A stretch of 37,896 nucleotides of DNA from Piscinibacter sp. Lineage in GTDB: Bacteria; Pseudomonadota; Gammaproteobacteria; Burkholderiales; Burkholderiaceae_C. Below are positions 7,918-16,058 of this stretch, piece by piece (position 1 is the first letter of the stretch; the number at the start of each line of letters is the position of its first letter). The stretch covers positions 1 to 37,896 of the forward strand of contig JAHBZL010000046.1 of NCBI GenBank assembly GCA_019635485.1. Reading direction: 5' to 3'. Under the pieces are notes generated by a model. It ran no database searches, was not told the origin of the DNA, and saw nothing but the letters and a program-made list of their open reading frames with translations. The position numbers were made by a program, and so were the translations under genes.

Positions 7918-9318
7918 ATGGACGCACTGATCCTGGCGCGAGCGCAGTTCGCCGCCAACATCACCTTCCACATCCTGTTCCCGACCATCACGATCGCGCT
8001 GGGCTGGCTGCTGCTGTTCTTCCGCTGGCGCTACCTGCAGGCCGGCGAGGCGCAGGCGAAGCAGGCCTGGTTGAATGCCTACCGCTTCTGGACCAAGGTG
8101 TTCGCGCTCTCGTTCGCGCTCGGCGTGGTCAGCGGCGTGACGATGAGCTTCCAGTTCGGCACCAACTGGCCCGGCTTCATGGAGCGCGCCGGCAACGTCG
8201 CCGGGCCGCTGCTCGGCTACGAGGTGCTGACGGCATTCTTCCTCGAGGCCGGCTTCCTCGGCGTGATGCTGTTCGGCCACGGCAAGGTCAGCGAGCGGGT
8301 GCACCTGCTGGCGACCTTCTGCGTGGCCTTCGGCACCACGCTGTCGGCGTTCTGGATCCTGGCGCTGAACTCCTGGATGCAGACGCCCGCGGGCCACGAG
8401 GTGATCGCCGGCGAGTTCCACGTTCGCAGCTGGGCCGCGGTGATCTTCAACCCGTCGTTCCCGTACCGCTTCACGCACATGCTGCTGGCCTCGGCGCTGA
8501 CCTGCGCGTTCCTGCTCGCCGGCCTGTCGTCCTGGCAGCTGCTCAGGGGCGCGGCGCCGGCCTCGGCACCGCGGGTGCTGCGTGTCGGCCTGACGCTCGC
8601 GGCGCTGCTGATCCCGGTGCAGATGTTCGTCGGCGACCAGCACGGCCTGAACACGCTCGAGCACCAGCCGCAGAAGATCGCCGCAATGGAGGGCGTCTGG
8701 GAAACCGAGCGCGGCGCGCCGCTGCTGCTGTTCGCGCTGCCCGACGAGGAGACACGCAGCAACCGCTTCGCGATCGGCATCCCGCGCCTGGCCAGCGTGA
8801 TCCTGCGCCACGACCCGGACGCGGAGATCCGCGGCCTGGACGAATTTCCCGGCGCGCACCCGCCGGTGCTGCCGGTGTTCTGGGCCTTCCGCGTGATGGT
8901 CGGCATGGGCGTGCTGATGCTCGTCGCCGCCTGGGGCGGCGCCTGGTTCGGGCGCCGCGCGGGCTGGCGCGCCGAGGCGCTGCCGCGCCGGCTGCTGTGG
9001 CTGCTCGCGGGCATGACCTTCTCCGGCTGGATCGCGACGGTGGCCGGCTGGTTCGTCACCGAGATCGGCCGCCAGCCGTTCATCGTCTACGGGCTGCTGC
9101 GCACGGCCGAGGTGGCCTCGCAGGTGGCCGCGCAGATGATCGGGCTGACGCTGGCGCTGTACGCCACCGTCTACGCGGGGCTGCTCGTCGCCTACGTCGG
9201 CGTGCTGAAGTACATGGCCGAAAAACCCGAGCAGGTGCTGGCGCAGGACGCGCAGGAACTGGCCGCCACGCCGGCGGGCGCCATCACGCCGCCGGTGGTC
9301 AGCCGGAGCTTCCGCTGA
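7918..9318 (+). CDS. cydA: Cytochrome bd-type ubiquinol oxidase subunit I
   Basis: A 466-residue inner-membrane protein that carries the hemes of a bd-type quinol oxidase, oxidising quinol and reducing oxygen to water without proton pumping. Expected heme ligands are visible: His18 (ANITFHILFP), His187 (RFTHMLLAS) and Met327 (FRVMVGMG). The conserved quinol-site segment is GDQHGLNTLEHQPQKIAAMEG, and the family signature is EIGRQPF. The Q-loop is short, so this belongs to the cyanide-insensitive-oxidase-like group rather than the long-loop E. coli type. The ATG at 7918 has a weak GAGG ribosome site about 10 nt upstream. Presence beside a complete aa3-type oxidase cluster in the same window suggests use at low oxygen or under stress. 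Confidence 0.96.
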   Translation: MDALILARAQFAANITFHILFPTITIALGWLLLFFRWRYLQAGEAQAKQAWLNAYRFWTKVFALSFALGVVSGVTMSFQFGTNWPGFMERAGNVAGPLLGYEVLTAFFLEAGFLGVMLFGHGKVSERVHLLATFCVAFGTTLSAFWILALNSWMQTPAGHEVIAGEFHVRSWAAVIFNPSFPYRFTHMLLASALTCAFLLAGLSSWQLLRGAAPASAPRVLRVGLTLAALLIPVQMFVGDQHGLNTLEHQPQKIAAMEGVWETERGAPLLLFALPDEETRSNRFAIGIPRLASVILRHDPDAEIRGLDEFPGAHPPVLPVFWAFRVMVGMGVLMLVAAWGGAWFGRRAGWRAEALPRRLLWLLAGMTFSGWIATVAGWFVTEIGRQPFIVYGLLRTAEVASQVAAQMIGLTLALYATVYAGLLVAYVGVLKYMAEKPEQVLAQDAQELAATPAGAITPPVVSRSFR

Positions 9319-9351
9319 ACCGGCCGGCGACATCCGGCCCCGGAGACGAAC

Positions 9352-10356
9352 ATGACCTGGATGAGCTTCGACGAAACCCTGCCGGTGATCTTCATGGCGC
9401 TGATGGGCCTGGCGATGCTGGCCTACGTGCTCAGCGACGGCTACGACCTCGGCGTGGGCATGCTGATGCAGCGCGCCACGCCCGAGCAGAAGGACCTGAT
9501 GGTCGCCTCGATCGGCCCGTTCTGGGACGCCAACGAGACCTGGCTGGTGCTGGGCGTCGGGCTGCTGCTGGTAGCCTTCCCGAAGGCGCACGGCGTGGTG
9601 CTGACCGAGCTGTACCTGCCGGTGGCGCTGATGCTGATCGGGCTGATCCTGCGCGGCGTGGCGTTCGACTTCCGCGTCAAGGCGCAGGCCGTTCGCAAGC
9701 CGCTGTGGGACCGGGCGTTCGTCGTCGGGTCGACGCTCGCGGCCGTCGCGCAGGGCTGGATGCTGGGCCGCTACGTCAGCGGCTTCGGCAGCGGCTGGAA
9801 CTACCCGCTGTTCGCCGCCGCGATCGCGCTGGCGCTGCCGATGGCCTACGTGCTGCTCGGCGCCTGCTGGCTGGTGATGAAGACCGAGGGCGAGCTGCAG
9901 CAGCGCGCGCTCGGCTGGGCGCAAAAGGCCTGGTGGCCGATGGTCGGCGGGCTGCTGCTGGTCTCGATGGCGACGCCTTGGATCAGCGCCACCGTGCGGC
10001 AGCGCTGGTTCGTGCTGCCGGAGCTGATCGCGCTGTCGGCGATCCCGCTGATGACCGGCGTCGCGCTGATCGCGCTGCGCGCGCTGCTGGCCACGCGGGC
10101 CGTGCGCGGGCCGCTGTGCGGGCTGCCGTTCGTGCTGCTGATCGTCGTGTTCGTGCTCGGCTTCCTCGGCCTGGCGTACAGCCTGTACCCCTACGTGGTG
10201 ATCGACCGGCTGACGATCTGGCAGGCGGCCAGCAGCCCGGCGGCGCTGAAGGTGATCCTGGTCGGCACCTGCATCTCGGTGCCGGCGATCGTCGGCTACA
10301 CGGTGTTCTCGTACCGGGTCTTCGCCGGCAAGACCCGCGAGCTGACCTACGCATGA
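9352..10356 (+). CDS. cydB: Cytochrome bd-type ubiquinol oxidase subunit II
   Basis: A 334-residue membrane protein that partners CydA. The N-terminal signature is clear (LSDGYDLGVGML and IGPFWDANETWLVLGVG), followed by further hydrophobic helices to the C-terminus, including YSLYPYVVIDRLTIWQAASSP; the length is typical of CydB/CioB. The start is an ATG at 9352 with GGAG 7-8 nt upstream, 33 bp after cydA. The stop overlaps the next gene's ATG (ATGA), so translation of that gene is likely coupled. No short cydX-like gene is seen after cydB; CIO-type operons often lack one. Confidence 0.96.
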   Translation: MTWMSFDETLPVIFMALMGLAMLAYVLSDGYDLGVGMLMQRATPEQKDLMVASIGPFWDANETWLVLGVGLLLVAFPKAHGVVLTELYLPVALMLIGLILRGVAFDFRVKAQAVRKPLWDRAFVVGSTLAAVAQGWMLGRYVSGFGSGWNYPLFAAAIALALPMAYVLLGACWLVMKTEGELQQRALGWAQKAWWPMVGGLLLVSMATPWISATVRQRWFVLPELIALSAIPLMTGVALIALRALLATRAVRGPLCGLPFVLLIVVFVLGFLGLAYSLYPYVVIDRLTIWQAASSPAALKVILVGTCISVPAIVGYTVFSYRVFAGKTRELTYA

Positions 10357-11243
10357 GGCGGCGCCGCGCCCTGCTCGCGCCGCTGGCCTGGGCCGTGCGG
10401 CCGGGCCGGGCCGCCGCGGCCGCCGCGACAATCGAGGTGGCCGGCAGCCAGCTGCTGCTGCAGCTGGACGACACGCTGGCGCCGGCCACGCGGGCCGCCG
10501 TGCCGGGCTGGATCGAGACCGCCGCGCGCGCGGTGGCCGGCTACTTCGGCCGCTTCCCGCTGGCGGAGGTCGAACTGCGCATCGACGCGGTGGACGGCAG
10601 CGGCGTGCGCCACGGCCGCACGCGCCCCGGCGAGCCGGTGCAGCTGCAGGTCACGCTCGGCCGGGACACGCCGGTCTCCCGGCTGCGCGACGACTGGGTG
10701 CTGGTGCACGAGCTGGTCCACCTCGCGGTGCCGCGGCTGGCGATTGCGCACAACTGGCTGCACGAGGGCATTGCGACCTACGTCGAGGGTGTCGCCCGTG
10801 CACGGGCCGGGCTGCTCGCCCCGCGCCGGATGTGGATCGAGCTGGCGCACCAGCTCCCGCAGGGCCTGCCGCGCCCCGGCGAAGGCGGGCTGGACGACAC
10901 CGTCACCTGGGCCCGCACGTACTGGGGCGGCGCCCTGTTCTGCCTGCTCGCCGACGTGCGCCTGCGCGAGCGCAGCGGGCTGCGTGCCGGGTTGATGCAC
11001 GCGCTGCGCGGCCTGCTGGACGCCGGCGGCAGCTACGCGGTGGCCTGGCCGATCGAGCGCGTGCTGGCCGCTGCGGACAACGCCGTCGGCCAGCGCACGC
11101 TCGCCGAGCTGTACGCGCAGATGAAGGACACCCCGACCGCAGTCGACCTGCCGGCGCTGTGGCGCGCGCTCGGTGTCGCCGACACGCGCGTGCTGGAGGA
11201 CGCGCCGCTGGCCGCGCTGCGCCGCTCGATCACCGCGGACTGA
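10353..11243 (+). CDS. Putative exported gluzincin metallopeptidase (peptidase MA-like)
   Basis: A 296-residue protein not recognised as a named gene. It starts with four arginines and a moderately hydrophobic Ala-rich stretch (residues 2-26) that could be a signal peptide. The catalytic signature is HELVH (His119, Glu120, His123) followed by NWLHEGIATYVE (Glu138), the HExxH...WLxEGxA pattern of peptidase MA-like gluzincins. The rest is helical. The ATG overlaps the cydB stop by 4 nt (ATGA), so it is probably the last gene of the gbsR-cydA-cydB operon, and its 3' end overlaps the convergent SnoaL-like gene by 14 nt. A role in maturing or turning over the oxidase, or in envelope quality control, is only an inference from position. 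All zinc-ligand residues are present, so activity is plausible. Confidence 0.75.
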   Translation: MRRRRALLAPLAWAVRPGRAAAAAATIEVAGSQLLLQLDDTLAPATRAAVPGWIETAARAVAGYFGRFPLAEVELRIDAVDGSGVRHGRTRPGEPVQLQVTLGRDTPVSRLRDDWVLVHELVHLAVPRLAIAHNWLHEGIATYVEGVARARAGLLAPRRMWIELAHQLPQGLPRPGEGGLDDTVTWARTYWGGALFCLLADVRLRERSGLRAGLMHALRGLLDAGGSYAVAWPIERVLAAADNAVGQRTLAELYAQMKDTPTAVDLPALWRALGVADTRVLEDAPLAALRRSITAD

Positions 11244-11691
11244 GCGCGGCGCCGACGGGCGCCGCCGCACCGGGGTTCTCCGGCTCGGCCACCAGCGAGC
11301 GGATGCGGCCACCACCGAACTCGATCACATGCCCGCCGGGCTGCGCGACCGCCAGGCATTCGCCGCGCGTTCGCAGCTGATGCCCGTCGAAGCGGGCGTC
11401 GCGCAGCGGCAGCACCGCGGCGCCGGCCAGCAGCGGCACGAGATACCCGGCGCGGATCGCCGCGTGCCCGATGCACGGGGCGGCCGGCGTGCACTGCGGT
11501 CCGGCGACCACGCGGGCGCCGGTGTCGAAGACGGCCAGGGCGGCGTCCGCGTCGCCCACGCTCGCGGCGACCAGGAGGTCGTAGTAAGGCTGGACCGGCG
11601 ACACGTAGGGATCGGGCGCAGGGAACGCCAGGCCGGCACCGAGCAGGAGCGACAGCGCGGCGGCCAAGCGGGAGCAGCGGACATGGGACAT
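11230..11691 (-). CDS. Exported SnoaL/NTF2-like small protein
   Basis: A 153-residue protein with a signal peptide (residues 1-24: basic start, LAAALSLLLGAGLAFPA) followed by an NTF2/SnoaL-like cone fold. The fold call rests on the pattern YYDLLVAASVGDADAALAVFDTGARV, then a Cys pair (QCTPAAPC), then IGHAAIRAGYLVPLL and a beta-rich tail. Function unknown; such domains bind small molecules or act as isomerase-like scaffolds, and charge-neutral Gly/Ala content gives no catalytic clue. The ATG at 11691 has AGGAGG at 9-nt spacing. Both the ribosome site and the ATG lie in a perfect 10-bp inverted repeat (11689-11712), which could limit translation. It follows dsbC by 102 bp on the same strand, and its two cysteines would be in the compartment where DsbC works. 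Confidence 0.68.
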   Translation of the reverse strand: MSHVRCSRLAAALSLLLGAGLAFPAPDPYVSPVQPYYDLLVAASVGDADAALAVFDTGARVVAGPQCTPAAPCIGHAAIRAGYLVPLLAGAAVLPLRDARFDGHQLRTRGECLAVAQPGGHVIEFGGGRIRSLVAEPENPGAAAPVGAALSPR

Positions 11692-11712
11692 GACAGGACA
11701 CCTCCTGTCATG
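11689..11712 (-). promoter_or_regulatory. 10-bp-stem inverted repeat covering the ribosome site and ATG of the SnoaL-like gene
   Basis: On the minus strand CATGACAGGA is followed by a GGTG loop and the exact complement TCCTGTCATG. The AGGAGG ribosome site spans the stem-loop border, and the last three bases of the 3' arm are the start codon at 11691. As RNA this would hide both initiation signals. It could equally be a protein-binding operator, because the DNA repeat is symmetrical. There is no following T-run, so it is not a terminator for dsbC. Confidence 0.6.
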
Positions 11713-11793
11713 CAGTACGAGGCCGGGGCGCCGATCAGGACAGCCGCCTGCGCGGCGGAAGGATCGGCAGGCGCCCGCCCGTGCGGGGCGCGG

Positions 11794-12555
11794 TCAGGGC
11801 TTGGCGCGGCTGGCGACCAGCTGCTTCTCGACCTGGTCGGCCTTCATCGCGCCGGCGACGCGCTTGCCGTCCTCGAACACCAGCGCGGGCGTGCCGTTGA
11901 TGCGGTGCTTCTGCCCAAGCTCGGCGTTGCGCTCCAGCGCACCGGTGTCGCACTCGCCCATGCTGCGCGGCGGCGGCACGCCGTCGAGCATCCAGTTGCG
12001 CCAGGCGGCCGTGCGGTCCTTCGCGCACCAGATGTTCTTCGCCTTCTCCGGCGAGTCGCCGCCGAGGATCGGGTAGATGAAGGTGTAGACGGTGACGTCC
12101 TTGACGCCGTTCAGGTCGCGCTCGAAGCGCTTGCAGAAGCCGCAGTTCGGGTCCGCGAACACCACCAGCTTGCGCGCGCCGCTGCCCTGTTTCCAGACCA
12201 CGGCGTCCTTCAGCGGCAGGGTGGCGAAGTCGATCTGCGTCAGCTTGTCGATGCGCGCCTGGGTCAGGTTGGTGCGCGACGCGGTCTCGATGATGTGGCC
12301 GTCGATGACGTGGTCACCCTTCGCGTCGCTGTAGTAGACCTCGGTCCCCACCCGCAGCTCGAAGACACCGGGGATCGGCGTCTTGCTGATCTCGTCGATC
12401 TTCGGGAAGTTGGGCAGCCGCTCGGCGATGTTCTTGCGGATCGTCGCCTCCTGGGCGGACACCGCGCCGGCCAGCAGGAAGGCGGCGCCGAGCACGGCAA
12501 GGCGGGCGGCGGGAGCGAATGAGGTCGGCAGGCGCATGGCGAGGCTTTCAGGCAT
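11794..12555 (-). CDS. dsbC: Thiol:disulfide interchange protein DsbC
   Basis: A 253-residue periplasmic disulfide isomerase. A signal peptide (MRLPTSFAPAARLAVLGAAFLLAGAVSAQE) precedes an N-terminal dimerisation domain (about residues 37-105, with RKNIAERLPNFPKIDEISKTP and GTEVYYSDAKGDHVIDGHI) and a thioredoxin-fold domain with the active site CGFC (Cys138, Cys141) in FADPNCGFCKRF. The cis-Pro loop is INGTPALVF. DsbC reshuffles wrong disulfides in exported proteins, which matters for multi-heme and cysteine-rich proteins. The start at 12555 overlaps the upstream monooxygenase by 8 nt and has AAGG 6 nt before it; the ATG at 12537 (MRLPTS) gives a cleaner signal peptide and is the main alternative. 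Confidence 0.92.
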   Translation of the reverse strand: MPESLAMRLPTSFAPAARLAVLGAAFLLAGAVSAQEATIRKNIAERLPNFPKIDEISKTPIPGVFELRVGTEVYYSDAKGDHVIDGHIIETASRTNLTQARIDKLTQIDFATLPLKDAVVWKQGSGARKLVVFADPNCGFCKRFERDLNGVKDVTVYTFIYPILGGDSPEKAKNIWCAKDRTAAWRNWMLDGVPPPRSMGECDTGALERNAELGQKHRINGTPALVFEDGKRVAGAMKADQVEKQLVASRAKP

Positions 12556-13666
12556 CGAGCGCCTTGGCGGTCAGCCAGCGCTTCACGGGAGAGAGGCGGT
12601 TCACGAGAGTCAGTCCGCGGTTGCGAAGTTCCCTCGCCACCGGGGCCGGTTCGGCAAAAAGGCGCAGCAGGCCGTCGGTCAGCGTGCTCATCGCCCAGGT
12701 CGGCGCGGCGCGCTCGCGCACGTAGCGGCGCAGCAGGCGCTCCTCGCCCAGGCCGCGCCAGGGCTCGCGCGCCGCGAGCACGCGGGCCAGCGCGGCGACA
12801 TCGGCCAGGCCCAGGTTCAGCCCCTGGCCGGCCAGCGGATGAACCACGTGCGCCGCGTCGCCGAGCAGCACCCAGCCCGGGCCGCACCAGGCCTGCGCGC
12901 GCGCCAGCGCGAGCGGCCAGGCCGCGCGCGGCGACGCGAGCTGCAGCGCGCCGGCCTCGCCGCCGGTGGCCTGCATCAGCGCCTCGGCGAAGGCGGCGTC
13001 GTCGAGCGCGAGCAGCGCGTCGGCACGCTCGCGCGGCAGCGACCACACCAGTGCGTACGAGCGCCCCGGCTGCGGCGCGTCGAAGGGCAGCAACGCGAGC
13101 ACGTCCGGCGCGCGGAACCATTGCCGCGCCATGCCCAGGTGCGGCTCGTCCGCGACGAGCCGCGCGGCCAGCGCGCAATGGCCGTAGTCGTGGCGCTCGA
13201 ACACCACGCCGAGCGCGGCACGCGAAGCCGACTGCTTGCCCTCGCACAGCGCGGTCAGCGCGGCGCGCACCGGTTCGTGTCCATCGGCCGGCAGCACGGT
13301 CACATGCGGCGCGAAGCGCACCGCCGCGGCGAGTTCGCGCTCCAGCACCGGCGCATCGACGATCCAGGCCAGTTCGCCGACCCGCTGCTCGTACGCGGAG
13401 AAGTCGATCGCGCGGCCGGCATCGCCCTGCACGTGCATGTCGTAGACCGGCGTCGCGGCATGCGCCGGCAGGCCGTCCCAGACCTTCAACCCGCGCAGCA
13501 GGTTCACCGACGCCGCGTTCAGCGCGTAGGCACGCACGTCCGGCGGCGCGTCCGGGCGCGCCGGGTCCGGCTGCAACGCGACCTGCAGGCCCGAGCGCGC
13601 CAGAGACAACGCCAGGCATTGCCCGACGATGCCCGCTCCGCGCACCAGCACGTCCACCTGTTTCAT
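12548..13666 (-). CDS. UbiH/UbiF/VisC-family FAD-dependent monooxygenase (ubiquinone hydroxylase)
   Basis: A 372-residue flavoprotein, probably one of the ring hydroxylases of ubiquinone synthesis. The FAD-binding GXGXXG motif opens the protein (VLVRGAGIVGQCLALSLARSG), and the family signature GDAAHVVHPLAGQGLNLGL closes the FAD domain at about residues 270-290. The internal RxYALNAASVNLLRGLKVWD segment is also typical. Three hydroxylations are shared by UbiH, UbiI and UbiF-type proteins in varying sets across proteobacteria; sequence alone does not tell me which position this one modifies. The ATG at 13666 is 8 nt after a TACAAT hexamer, an arrangement that would make a leaderless or near-leaderless mRNA. 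dsbC overlaps its 3' end by 8 nt. Confidence 0.85.
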   Translation of the reverse strand: MKQVDVLVRGAGIVGQCLALSLARSGLQVALQPDPARPDAPPDVRAYALNAASVNLLRGLKVWDGLPAHAATPVYDMHVQGDAGRAIDFSAYEQRVGELAWIVDAPVLERELAAAVRFAPHVTVLPADGHEPVRAALTALCEGKQSASRAALGVVFERHDYGHCALAARLVADEPHLGMARQWFRAPDVLALLPFDAPQPGRSYALVWSLPRERADALLALDDAAFAEALMQATGGEAGALQLASPRAAWPLALARAQAWCGPGWVLLGDAAHVVHPLAGQGLNLGLADVAALARVLAAREPWRGLGEERLLRRYVRERAAPTWAMSTLTDGLLRLFAEPAPVARELRNRGLTLVNRLSPVKRWLTAKALDA

Positions 13667-13674
13667 GGGCTTTC

Positions 13675-13680
13675 ATTGTA
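13675..13680 (-). promoter_or_regulatory. TACAAT -10-like hexamer 8 nt before the UbiH-family start
   Basis: The minus strand reads TACAAT with exactly 8 nt between it and the start codon at 13666. A start site 6-7 nt downstream of it would fall at or just before the ATG, giving a nearly leaderless mRNA. No recognisable -35 lies 16-18 bp upstream. Confidence 0.35.
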
Positions 13681-13748
13681 GAGAGCGGGTCGCGGCCACC
13701 TCACGAGTGCAAAATCGCCCTCCCCCGAGCCCCGCCTTCCGTCTGCCC

Positions 13749-16058
13749 ATGTCGCCCTGGATCCGCCGCACCCTGATCGCGCTTGCGGCCGTGCTGCTGG
13801 TGCTGGTGGCACTGGCCGTCTGGCTGGTCAGCAGCTTCGACCCGAACCGCTACAAGGGCGTGGCCGTCGACTGGATGAAGACCCATCGCCAGCGCACGCT
13901 GGTGATCGGCGGGCCGATCGAGCTGTCGGTGTTCCCGCGCCTGGCCGTGCGCCTGAGCCAGGTCACGCTCAGCGAACCCCGGCGGGCCGAGACCTTCGCC
14001 GCGATCGACCGCGCTGCGCTGTCGGTCGCGCTGCTGCCGCTGCTGCGCGGCGAGCTGCAGGTCGACCGCGTCGAGGCGAGCGGCGTGCGCGTGCAGCTGA
14101 CCCGCGACGCGCAGGGCCGGCGCAACACCGACGACCTGGCCGGCGGCGCCGACGGCGCGGCCGGAGCGGGCGCCACGCCGTCCGCCGATACCGGCGGCGC
14201 CGGCAAGCCGATGGTGTTCGACATCAGCGGCATCACGCTGAAGGACGTGCGTGCCCGCGTGCAGGACGCCGCGGCCCAGCTGGACGGCGAACTGCAGCTC
14301 GTCGAGTTGACCAGCGGCCGGCTGGCCGGCGGTGTCGAGTCGCCGGTGACGCTGAACGCGAAGCTCGATTTCCGCAAGCCGGTGCTGAAGGGCGAGCTGT
14401 CCGGGCGAACCAAGCTGCGGCCGGACCTGGCGACCGGATCCGTCCAGCTGAGCGACATGCAGCTGGCGTGGAAGGGCGATCTGCCCGGCGCGCGCGCCGT
14501 CGACGCCGCGCTGACGGGCGCGCTGGCCTGGGACGGCGCGAAGGGCGCGCTGGAGGCACGCCAGGTGGTGCTGAAGCTCGCGGCCCAGGCGGCCGGACTG
14601 CAGTTGAAGGACTCGAGCGTCGCGCTCGAGCGCTTCGCCTACGACCCGGCGCGCCAGGCGCTCGCGCTCGGCCGGCTGCAGCTGAAGCTGCAGGGCCAGC
14701 GCGACGGCGGACCGCTCGCGCTCGAACTCGACTGGCCGGAGCTCGACGTGCAGGGCCAGCGGCTGAAGGGCAGCCCGCTGCAGGGCAAGCTCGTGCTTGG
14801 CGGCGCGGCGCCGCTGGACGTGAACTTCAAGACCGGCGCGCCGACCGGCAGCTTCGAGGCCGTCACGCTGCCGGCGCTGGAGGCCCGCGTCGTGGCCGGA
14901 GGCGGCGGCCAGCCGGTCGAGGGCAGCGTGCGCGGCACGGTCACCGCCGGGCCGAAGGCCGCGCAATGGGCGCTCGCCGGCACGGTCAACCGCAATGCGT
15001 TCACCGTCGACGGACAGGCCCGGCTGGACGGCGCGGTGCCGTTCGTCAAGGCCCAGGCCAAGTTCGACGCGCTGGAACTGAACACGCTGCTGCCGGCCGG
15101 CGCGTCCGGCGGCGCCGCCCCGGGCGCGCCGGCCCCGGCCGACGCCCCGGTGGACCTGTCCGGCCTGAAGGCCGTCAACGCGAACCTCGCGCTGCGCGCC
15201 GGCAGCCTGACCTTCCGCCAGGTGCGTGTGGCGGACGCGCGCCTCGATGCCACGCTGGACAACGGCCTGCTGCGCGTCAGCACGCTGCAGGGCAAGGCCT
15301 GGGGCGGCGCGCTCGACGCGAACGCCACGGCCGACGCGCGCAGCCAGCGCATCGGGGTGAAGGCGGCCGCCCAGGGCGTGAACGTCAACGCGCTGCTCAA
15401 GGACGTGGCGGGCAAGGACCTGCTGGAAGGCACCGGCCGCGTGACCCTGGACGTGAACACCACCGGCCGCAGCGTCGGCGCGCTGCGCTCGGCACTGCAG
15501 GGCAGCGCCGCGCTGCAGCTGCGCGACGGCGCCGTCAAGGGCATCAACCTCGCGAAGAGCCTGCGCCAGGCCAGGTCGGCGCTCGGCCTGGGCGGCGACA
15601 GCGCCCAGAAATCGGTCCAGGCCGAGAAGACCGACTTCTCCGAGCTGTCGGCCAGCTTCCAGATCGCCGATGGTGTGGCGCGCAGCAACGACCTGGACGT
15701 CAAGAGCCCGTACCTGCGCATCGGCGGCGACGGGCTGGTCGACATCGGCAAGGGCCGCATCGACTACACGACGCGCGTCTCGGTCACCAACACCGCCTCC
15801 GGCCAGGGCGGCGCGGAGCTGGCGGCGCTGAAGGGGCTGACGATCCCGGTGCGGTTGAGCGGGCCGTTCGAGGCGATCGACTGGAACATCCGCTGGTCGG
15901 CGGTGGCCGCCGGCGCGGTGCAGAACAAGCTCGAGGACAAGCTGAAGGAACGCCTCGGGCTCAAGCCGGCGGCCCCTGCCGCGTCGGCCGCCTCGGCGCC
16001 GGCGGCCTCGCCGAAGGACCGGCTGAAGGACAAACTGCTGAAGGGAATCTTCAAGTGA
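13749..16058 (+). CDS. AsmA-family envelope protein
   Basis: A 769-residue protein with one N-terminal membrane helix (residues 7-26, TLIALAAVLLVLVALAVWLV) after a short cytoplasmic start, followed by SSFDPNRYKG, the classic AsmA opening. The remainder is a long repetitive beta-rich periplasmic region containing FPRLAVRLSQVTLSEP, and then the C-terminal AsmA domain (about residues 560-735, with NTTGRSVGALRSALQGSAALQLRDGAVKGINLAKSL). A Pro/Ala/Ser linker and a Lys-rich tail (PKDRLKDKLLKGIFK) end it. AsmA-like proteins are thought to form grooves that carry phospholipids between membranes. The start is the ATG at 13749, just before the anchor. The gene is divergent from ubiH and overlaps the MOSC gene start by 4 nt (GTGA). 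Confidence 0.9.
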   Translation: MSPWIRRTLIALAAVLLVLVALAVWLVSSFDPNRYKGVAVDWMKTHRQRTLVIGGPIELSVFPRLAVRLSQVTLSEPRRAETFAAIDRAALSVALLPLLRGELQVDRVEASGVRVQLTRDAQGRRNTDDLAGGADGAAGAGATPSADTGGAGKPMVFDISGITLKDVRARVQDAAAQLDGELQLVELTSGRLAGGVESPVTLNAKLDFRKPVLKGELSGRTKLRPDLATGSVQLSDMQLAWKGDLPGARAVDAALTGALAWDGAKGALEARQVVLKLAAQAAGLQLKDSSVALERFAYDPARQALALGRLQLKLQGQRDGGPLALELDWPELDVQGQRLKGSPLQGKLVLGGAAPLDVNFKTGAPTGSFEAVTLPALEARVVAGGGGQPVEGSVRGTVTAGPKAAQWALAGTVNRNAFTVDGQARLDGAVPFVKAQAKFDALELNTLLPAGASGGAAPGAPAPADAPVDLSGLKAVNANLALRAGSLTFRQVRVADARLDATLDNGLLRVSTLQGKAWGGALDANATADARSQRIGVKAAAQGVNVNALLKDVAGKDLLEGTGRVTLDVNTTGRSVGALRSALQGSAALQLRDGAVKGINLAKSLRQARSALGLGGDSAQKSVQAEKTDFSELSASFQIADGVARSNDLDVKSPYLRIGGDGLVDIGKGRIDYTTRVSVTNTASGQGGAELAALKGLTIPVRLSGPFEAIDWNIRWSAVAAGAVQNKLEDKLKERLGLKPAAPAASAASAPAASPKDRLKDKLLKGIFK

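Noticed and set aside
9318-10360. A cydX-like small gene after cydB
   Set aside because: No short frame with a membrane helix follows cydB; the next start is the metallopeptidase overlapping its stop.
7900-10431. An 843-codon open frame antisense to cydA-cydB
   Set aside because: CydA and CydB on the plus strand are complete with heme ligands; the antisense product has no domain-like pattern.
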